Assembly (NCBI GenBank): GCA_943326015.2
Contig: CALPRQ020000033.1
Span: 1-40,682, forward strand
Source: Chitinophaga pinensis
GTDB taxonomy: Bacteria > Pseudomonadota > Gammaproteobacteria > Burkholderiales > Burkholderiaceae_C
Reading direction: 5' to 3'
Length of the DNA stretch: 40,682 nucleotides
Part shown: positions 35,597-40,682 of the stretch, one piece after another
How the letters are laid out: every line of letters starts with the position of its first letter
How positions within the stretch are numbered: position 1 is the first letter of the stretch
Notes under the pieces: generated by a model
The model's input: only the letters and a program-made list of their open reading frames with translations
What the model was told of the DNA's origin: nothing
Databases searched by the model: none
Position numbers and translations under genes: made by a program

Positions 35597-36081
35597 TGGT
35601 GGCGGTTGACCTCTTCTTGCTGCTGTTGCTGCTGGCTTCTGTCCTGCTCGGCATGTGGCGAGGTCTGACTTATGAGCTGCTCTCGATCGCGGGCTGGGTG
35701 GCCGCCTTCATGGTCGCGCAATGGCTGGCCGGCTGGGCTGCGGAGTTCCTGCCGCTGAAGGATTTTTCCGAACCGCTGCGCTATGCGGCCGGCTTCGCCG
35801 CGGTCTTTGTCGTGGCCGCCTTTGGCGCCGGACTGCTGTCCTGGTTCATCAGCGGGCTGGTCGAGTCCGTCGGATTGCGTCCCGTCGACCGCGTGCTGGG
35901 CGGAGCCTTTGGTCTGTTGCGCGGTCTGGCTACGCTGCTGGCGCTCGCGCTGGTGGTCAACATGACCCCGCTCAAACAACAAGAGGCCTGGCAGGCGTCG
36001 GCCGGAGCACGCAGTCTCGAACAGGGACTGCACCTGCTCAAGGGGGCCATCCCGGACCGCCTCGCCCGCTACTTTCCCTGA
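35596..36081 (+). CDS. cvpA: CvpA family inner-membrane protein
   Basis: A 161-residue protein with four membrane segments: LFLLLLLLASVLLGMWRGLT, LLSIAGWVAAFMVAQWL, RYAAGFAAVFVVAAFGAGLL and FGLLRGLATLLALALVVNMT. The GMWRGLTYELLSIAGWV block is the CvpA signature. CvpA lies upstream of purF in many proteobacteria and is needed for colicin V import and in some species for bile or envelope stress. Its precise role is unknown. It follows the SPOR gene with one base of overlap. Confidence 0.92.
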   Translation: MVAVDLFLLLLLLASVLLGMWRGLTYELLSIAGWVAAFMVAQWLAGWAAEFLPLKDFSEPLRYAAGFAAVFVVAAFGAGLLSWFISGLVESVGLRPVDRVLGGAFGLLRGLATLLALALVVNMTPLKQQEAWQASAGARSLEQGLHLLKGAIPDRLARYFP

Positions 36082-36102
36082 AAATTACTAGAGGATCACG
36101 TC

Positions 36103-37611
36103 ATGTGTGGAATCGTCGGCGTTGTCAGCAACGCACCTGTCAACCAATTGATCTATGACGCACTGCTGCTGCTGCAGCACCGCGGCCAGGATGCCGCAGG
36201 CATCGCGACCCAGCTCGAACGCAAGGTCTTCATGCACAAGGCCAAGGGCATGGTCAAGGATGTGTTCCGCACCCGCAACATGCGCGCGCTGCCGGGCAAC
36301 TGTGGCCTGGGCCAGGTGCGCTATCCGACCGCGGGCAACGCCTTCAGCGAGGAAGAGGCCCAGCCCTTCTACGTCAACGCGCCGTTCGGCATCGTGATGG
36401 CGCACAACGGCAACCTGACCAATGCCGCCTTGCTCAAGCAGGAGATGGTCCAGCTCGACCACCGCCACATCAACACCGAGAGCGACTCCGAAGTCCTGCT
36501 CAACGTGCTGGCGCACGAGCTGGCCAAGGCCACCGACCATGGCGCGCTGACGCAGGATGCGGTGTTCGCCGCCGTGCGCGCCGTGCACCGCCGCATCAAG
36601 GGCAGCTACGCGGTGGTGGCGATGATCGCCGGCCACGGCCTGCTGGCCTTCCGCGATCCCTACGGCATCCGCCCGCTGTGCGTCGGCCAGGGCAAGGACG
36701 GCACCGTGATGGTGGCCAGCGAATCGGTCGCGCTCGAAGGCACCGGCCATGATTTCCTGCGCGATGTCACGCCGGGCGAGGCGGTCTTCATCGGCCTCGA
36801 CGGCCAGATGCGCTTCGAGCAATGCGCGATCAATCCGCAGCTCTACCCCTGCGTGTTCGAGTTCGTCTACCTGGCGCGTCCGGACTCGACCATCGACGGC
36901 ATCTCGGTCTACCAGGCCCGCCTGAACATGGGCGAGACCCTGGCCCTGCGTGTCGCCGAGATGGTGCCGATCGACCAGATCGACGTCGTGATCCCGATCC
37001 CCGAGTCGAGCCGCCCGTCCGCGACCGAGCTGGCCGACCGCCTGGGCAAGCCCTACCGCGAAGGCTTCGTCAAGAACCGCTACGTCGGCCGCACCTTCAT
37101 CATGCCGGGCCAGGCGGTGCGCAAGAAGAGCGTGCGCCAGAAGCTCAACGTGATCGCCAGCGAGTTCAAGGGCCGCAACGTGCTGCTGGTCGATGACTCG
37201 ATCGTGCGCGGCACCACCTCGAAGGAAATCGTGCAGATGGCGCGCGACGCTGGCGCCAACAAGGTCTACATGGCCAGCGCCGCGCCGCCGGTGATCTACC
37301 CCAACGTCTACGGCATCGACATGCCGACCAAGGGCGAACTGGTCGCGCACGGCCGCACGCTGGAGGAAATCCGCCAGATCATCGGTTGCGATGCGCTGAT
37401 CTACCAGGATGTCGAGGGCATGAAGCAGGCGGTGGGCAAGTTGCGCGCCGACCTCGACGGCTTCGAGGCGTCCTGCTTCGACGGCGTCTATTGCACCGGT
37501 GACGTCAGCCCGGAGGATGCCGTGCGTCTGAACGAGGAGCGCGTCGGCGGCGACGAGGAAGACGGCGGCAGCTCGCGCCTGGCGCTGCCCAATTCCTCGC
37601 AGGAGGGCTGA
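36103..37611 (+). CDS. purF: Amidophosphoribosyltransferase PurF
   Basis: A 502-residue two-domain enzyme starting purine synthesis (PRPP plus Gln to phosphoribosylamine). The N-terminal glutaminase has Cys2 nucleophile ([12 protein letters not shown]). [17 protein letters not shown] and [16 protein letters not shown] are typical. The PRTase domain has the PRPP loop [20 protein letters not shown] and [18 protein letters not shown]. The start at 36103 is 21 bases after cvpA. Its stop is 3 bases before metZ, with AGGAGG inside its last codons serving metZ. Confidence 0.97.
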   Translation: MCGIVGVVSNAPVNQLIYDALLLLQHRGQDAAGIATQLERKVFMHKAKGMVKDVFRTRNMRALPGNCGLGQVRYPTAGNAFSEEEAQPFYVNAPFGIVMAHNGNLTNAALLKQEMVQLDHRHINTESDSEVLLNVLAHELAKATDHGALTQDAVFAAVRAVHRRIKGSYAVVAMIAGHGLLAFRDPYGIRPLCVGQGKDGTVMVASESVALEGTGHDFLRDVTPGEAVFIGLDGQMRFEQCAINPQLYPCVFEFVYLARPDSTIDGISVYQARLNMGETLALRVAEMVPIDQIDVVIPIPESSRPSATELADRLGKPYREGFVKNRYVGRTFIMPGQAVRKKSVRQKLNVIASEFKGRNVLLVDDSIVRGTTSKEIVQMARDAGANKVYMASAAPPVIYPNVYGIDMPTKGELVAHGRTLEEIRQIIGCDALIYQDVEGMKQAVGKLRADLDGFEASCFDGVYCTGDVSPEDAVRLNEERVGGDEEDGGSSRLALPNSSQEG

Positions 37612-37614
37612 GCC

Positions 37615-38835
37615 ATGGCCGACACGAAATGGGACGGGCTGCAGCGCGAGACGCTGGCGGTGCGCCTGGCGGTCGAGCGCAGCCAGTACGGCGAGAACTC
37701 CGAGGCGCTCTACCTGAGCAGCGGCTATGTCCAGCCCAGCGCCGAGATCTCGGCGCGCCGCTTCGCCGGCGAGGAGGAGGGCTACACCTACGGCCGCTCC
37801 AGCAACCCCACGGTCACCAGTTTCGAGCAGCGCCTGGCTGCGCTCGAAGGCGCGCAGGCCTGCCTGGCCACCGCGTCCGGCATGTCGGCCGTCATGCTGA
37901 TGTGCTTCAGCCTGCTCAAGGCGGGCGACCATGTGATCATCTCGCAGTCGATGTTCGGCTCGACGCTCAAGCTGATCAGCTCGGAGTTCGCGCGCTTCGG
38001 CGTCGAGACCTCCATCGTGCCGCAGACCGATCTGGCGGCCTGGAAGGCGGCGATCCGTCCCGGCCTCACGCGGCTGCTGTTCGCCGAGACGCCGACCAAC
38101 CCGCTCGGCGAAGTCTGTGACATCGCCGCGCTGGCCGGTCTGGCGCACGACGTCGGCGCGCTGCTGGCAGTGGACAACTGCTTCGCGACGCCGGCACTGC
38201 AGCGCCCGATCGAGCTCGGTGCCGACATCGTCATGCACTCGGGTACCAAGTACCTCGATGGCCAGGGCCGCGTGCTGGCCGGTGCCCTGTGCGCCAGCGA
38301 GTCGATCGTGCTGGAGAAGTTCCTGCCGGTGCAGAAGAACTCGGGCATGGTGCTGTCGCCCTTCAACGCCTGGATCGTGCTCAAGGGCCTGGAGACGCTG
38401 GACCTGCGCATGAAGGCGCAAAGTGCCCTGACGCTGGAACTGGCGCAATGGCTGGAGACCCAGCCGGCCGTGGCCCGCGTCCATTACCCCGGCCTGGCCA
38501 GCCACCCGCAACACGCCCTGGCGATGCAGCAGATGCATGGCTGCGGCGGCGCGGTGCTGTCCTTCGAAGTCAAGGCCGGCAATCCCGAGCAGGCGCGCGC
38601 ACGTGCCTTCCACGTGCTCGACTCGATGCGGGTGCTGTCGCTGTGCACCAACCTGGGCGATACCAAGACCCTGTGCGCGCATCCGGCCAGCACCTCGCAC
38701 GGCAAGCTGTCCGAGGCGCAACGCCAGGCCGCCGGCATCACCCAGGGCCTGATTCGCGTCGCCGTCGGCCTCGAACACCCCAAGGATGTGCGGGACGACC
38801 TCGCACGCGGCCTCAATACTCTCGACTCGCTATGA
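37615..38835 (+). CDS. metZ: O-succinylhomoserine sulfhydrylase MetZ
   Basis: A 406-residue PLP enzyme making homocysteine from O-succinylhomoserine and sulfide, in methionine synthesis. Marks are [80 protein letters not shown] and the PLP Lys in [17 protein letters not shown]. The C-terminal [20 protein letters not shown] and [13 protein letters not shown] are also typical. AGGAGG at 37601-37606 is its ribosome site. Linkage to purF and the MetZ-type (not MetB) motif are usual in Burkholderiales. It overlaps the gltX start by 4 bases (ATGA). Confidence 0.93.
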   Translation: MADTKWDGLQRETLAVRLAVERSQYGENSEALYLSSGYVQPSAEISARRFAGEEEGYTYGRSSNPTVTSFEQRLAALEGAQACLATASGMSAVMLMCFSLLKAGDHVIISQSMFGSTLKLISSEFARFGVETSIVPQTDLAAWKAAIRPGLTRLLFAETPTNPLGEVCDIAALAGLAHDVGALLAVDNCFATPALQRPIELGADIVMHSGTKYLDGQGRVLAGALCASESIVLEKFLPVQKNSGMVLSPFNAWIVLKGLETLDLRMKAQSALTLELAQWLETQPAVARVHYPGLASHPQHALAMQQMHGCGGAVLSFEVKAGNPEQARARAFHVLDSMRVLSLCTNLGDTKTLCAHPASTSHGKLSEAQRQAAGITQGLIRVAVGLEHPKDVRDDLARGLNTLDSL

Positions 38836-40238
38836 CCCAACGCGTCCGTACCCGTTTCGCCCCGTCGCCGACCGGCTTCATCCACCTCGGCAACATCCGC
38901 TCCGCCCTCTATCCGTGGGCCTTCGCCCGCGCCAAGGGCGGCGACTTCATCCTGCGCATCGAGGACACCGACCAGGAGCGCTCGACCCAGGCCGCCGTCG
39001 ACGTCATCATCGAGGGCATGAAGTGGCTGGGCCTCGACCATGACGAGGGTCCGTTCTACCAGATGCAGCGCATGGACCGCTACAAGGCCGTGCTGCAGCA
39101 GCTGATCGATGCCGGCCATGTCTACCCCTGCTACATGAGCATGGCCGAGCTCGACGCGCTGCGCGAGCGCCAGATGGCGAACAAGGAAAAGCCGCGCTAC
39201 GACGGCACCTGGCGCCCCGAGCCGGGCAAGGTGCTGCCGGCTGTTCCCGAAGGCGTGCCGCCGGTGCTGCGCTTCAAGAACCCCAAGGAAGGCGTCGTGG
39301 CCTGGGACGACAAGGTCAAGGGCCGGATCGAGATCGCCAACGCCGAGCTCGACGACCTGGTGATCGCGCGCCCGGCCGCGCCCGGCGAGAGCGTGGGCGT
39401 GCCGACCTACAACTTCTGCGTGGTGGTCGATGACCTCGACATGGGCATCACCCATGTCATCCGGGGCGACGACCACATCAACAACACGCCGCGCCAGATC
39501 AACATCTTCCGCGCCTTGGGCCGCGAGGTGCCGGTCTATGCCCACCTGCCGACCGTGCTCAACGAGCAGGGCGAGAAGATGAGCAAGCGCAACGGCGCCA
39601 AGTCGGTCACGCAGTACCGCGACGAGGGCTACCTGCCCGAGGCCATGATCAACTACCTGGCGCGCCTGGGCTGGAGCCATGGCGACGACGAGATCTTCAG
39701 CCGCGCCCAGTTCCTCGAATGGTTCGACCTCGACCACCTGGGGCGCAGCGCCGCGCAGTTCGACGAGGCCAAGCTGCGCTGGGTCAACGGCCAGCACATG
39801 AAGACCACGCCCGACGCACAGCTGGTGCCGCTGGTCGCCGAACAGCTGGCCAGGCGCGGCATCACGGCCGACGCGCGCCTGGAAGCGATCTGCGCCCTGT
39901 TCAAGGACCGCTGCGACACCACGGTGGTGCTGGCCGACTGGGCCGCTGCCTTCTACACCGAGGTGGCGCCGCAGCCAGCTGACCTCGACAAGCATCTGAC
40001 CGATGCCGTCAAGCCCGCTCTTCAATCCTTCGCAGCCAGGCTGACTGACTGCGAGTGGAGCAAGGAAGCCATTGCCGCCGCCATGAAGGCGACGCTGGCC
40101 GAGTTCGGCCTCAAGATGCCCGCGCTGGCCATGCCGGTGCGCGTGCTCGTGATGGGCACGCCGCAGACGCCTTCGGTCGATGCGGTGCTGTTCTTGCAGG
40201 GCCGTGAAAAAGTTTTGACCTGCTTGCAAAAGGCCTGA
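38832..40238 (+). CDS. gltX: Glutamyl-tRNA synthetase GltX
   Basis: A 468-residue class I synthetase charging tRNA-Glu. The HIGH-type site is [20 protein letters not shown] (the motif varies to HLGN) and the KMSKS-type loop is [56 protein letters not shown] and [20 protein letters not shown] are typical. The ATG at 38832 is chosen because upstream in-frame codons lie inside metZ. It is the last gene of the folC series and precedes the tRNA-Ala/Glu/Asp cluster, where its substrate is encoded. Confidence 0.95.
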   Translation: MTQRVRTRFAPSPTGFIHLGNIRSALYPWAFARAKGGDFILRIEDTDQERSTQAAVDVIIEGMKWLGLDHDEGPFYQMQRMDRYKAVLQQLIDAGHVYPCYMSMAELDALRERQMANKEKPRYDGTWRPEPGKVLPAVPEGVPPVLRFKNPKEGVVAWDDKVKGRIEIANAELDDLVIARPAAPGESVGVPTYNFCVVVDDLDMGITHVIRGDDHINNTPRQINIFRALGREVPVYAHLPTVLNEQGEKMSKRNGAKSVTQYRDEGYLPEAMINYLARLGWSHGDDEIFSRAQFLEWFDLDHLGRSAAQFDEAKLRWVNGQHMKTTPDAQLVPLVAEQLARRGITADARLEAICALFKDRCDTTVVLADWAAAFYTEVAPQPADLDKHLTDAVKPALQSFAARLTDCEWSKEAIAAAMKATLAEFGLKMPALAMPVRVLVMGTPQTPSVDAVLFLQGREKVLTCLQKA

Positions 40239-40251
40239 AAAGCGCTATACA
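40224..40251 (+). promoter_or_regulatory. Possible promoter of the tRNA cluster (overlapping the gltX end)
   Basis: TTGCAA (40224-40229), 16 bases and TATACA (40246-40251) resemble -35/-10 boxes. A second -10-like TACAAT is at 40341-40346, 21 bases before tRNA-Ala, without a clear -35. Either or both could drive the three tRNAs. Confidence 0.4.
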
Positions 40252-40366
40252 ATGCGAGTCTTGCTGATGCAGACAAGCAACGCGAAACGCGATAAAGATG
40301 AAAGTCCTGAAGACTGAAATCGATAGAGCAAAAAGTGATGTACAATCTGCAACGTTGCAAACCAGA

Positions 40367-40442
<76 letters not shown>

Positions 40443-40476
40443 TCAAGGTTTGCGACAAGTCAGTAGTCCAGGTTTT

Positions 40477-40552
40477 GACCCTATCGTCTAGAGGCCTAGG
40501 ACATCACCCTTTCACGGTGAGTACCGGGGTTCGAATCCCCGTAGGGTCGCCA
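40477..40552 (+). tRNA. tRNA-Glu (anticodon TTC)
   Basis: A full cloverleaf: acceptor GACCCTA/TAGGGTC, D arm CGTCTAGAGGCCTAGGAC, anticodon stem TCACC/GGTGA with loop CTTTCAC (anticodon TTC), T arm GGGGTTCGAATCCCC, discriminator G and encoded CCA at 40550-40552. It is 238 bases downstream of gltX, whose product charges it. Confidence 0.95.
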
Positions 40553-40608
40553 AGTTTGCAGCGCTTGGCTGCTTGATCGAAAGATCGGGCAGCGAAGCTG
40601 CACTACCA

Positions 40609-40682
40609 GGAGTGGTAGTTCAGTTGGTTAGAATACCGGCCTGTCACGCCGGGGGTCGCGGGTTCGAGTCCCGTCCACTCCG
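40609..40682 (+). tRNA. tRNA-Asp (anticodon GTC), 3' CCA beyond the window
   Basis: Acceptor GGAGTGG/CCACTCC, D arm AGTTCAGTTGGTTAGAAT, anticodon stem CCGGC/GCCGG with loop CTGTCAC (anticodon GTC), T arm GGGTTCGAGTCCC and discriminator G at 40682. Only the CCA end is outside the window. Confidence 0.93.

Noticed and set aside
36088-38778. Very long minus-strand open frame (896 codons) opposite purF and metZ
   Set aside because: It is the antisense shadow of two well-identified GC-rich genes; its translation is low-complexity (many A/R/D/V/H repeats) with no domain.
38289-38831. Upstream extension of the gltX frame through metZ
   Set aside because: The GltX family begins at [15 protein letters not shown] (38832); the extension is out of frame inside metZ and has no similarity.

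Overview
The window is GC-rich, densely coded DNA from a betaproteobacterium, most likely order Burkholderiales (Comamonadaceae/Sphaerotilaceae-like). This is inferred from the gene order folC - SPOR protein - cvpA - purF - metZ, the hemP/exbD/exbB/tonB/Fiu/PiuC iron locus, a microaerobic ccoG gene and NO-related genes. The genus cannot be fixed from sequence alone.

Layout. (1) 1-1600: the right end of an IS5-family element has cut a PAS-domain sensory gene; a decayed segment and a large inverted repeat follow. (2) 1601-3332: trhP (tRNA wobble-uridine hydroxylation) and a small lipoprotein. (3) 3419-9070: a nitrosative/microaerobic stress neighbourhood with a DUF59 protein, an NnrS-like membrane protein, NorE/NorF-like oxidase-type subunits, an AhpD-like protein, a DUF3365 haem lipoprotein, an unusual truncated haemoglobin, a PAS/sigma-54 activator and a DUF2892 membrane protein. 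No NO reductase catalytic gene is present. (4) 9101-10601: thiM-thiE thiamine salvage. (5) 10749-16998: a seven-gene iron-uptake operon (TonB-dependent catecholate-type receptor, piuC, an FMN alpha-hydroxy-acid oxidase, tonB, exbB, exbD, hemP), with a Fur-like box upstream. (6) 17111-21358: katG with its terminator, then a Fur-box promoter driving a DUF2325 protein and a bacterioferritin-like protein. (7) 21504-23057: a sigma-54-type promoter, a 29-codon leader ORF and ccoG. (8) 23084-27842: degenerate HD-GYP protein, yajQ, murB, argG, ppnP, yffB. (9) 27979-31577: an accessory island with a NERD-nuclease/UvrD-like helicase and a two-gene AbiE-like toxin-antitoxin cassette, followed by a 50-bp duplicate of the helicase motif VI coding sequence. 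(10) 31578-40682: DUF445 protein, a truncated YaaW-family remnant, the folC-SPOR-cvpA-purF-metZ-gltX operon, and tRNA-Ala(GGC), tRNA-Glu(TTC) and tRNA-Asp(GTC).

How the genes work together. Iron acquisition (receptor, TonB complex, HemP), iron storage (ferritin) and haem peroxide defence (KatG) sit side by side, and all three transcription units carry the same GAATGATTC core upstream, which suggests one Fur-linked iron/oxidative-stress block. The NO/haem genes form two divergent groups beside a sigma-54 activator with a cysteine-containing PAS domain, and a good sigma-54 promoter occurs upstream of ccoG. The most promising new biology is the 28-31.5 kb island: helicase-nuclease, AbiEi-like regulator and nucleotidyltransferase, with a fourfold operator overlapping a promoter that would give a nearly leaderless mRNA.
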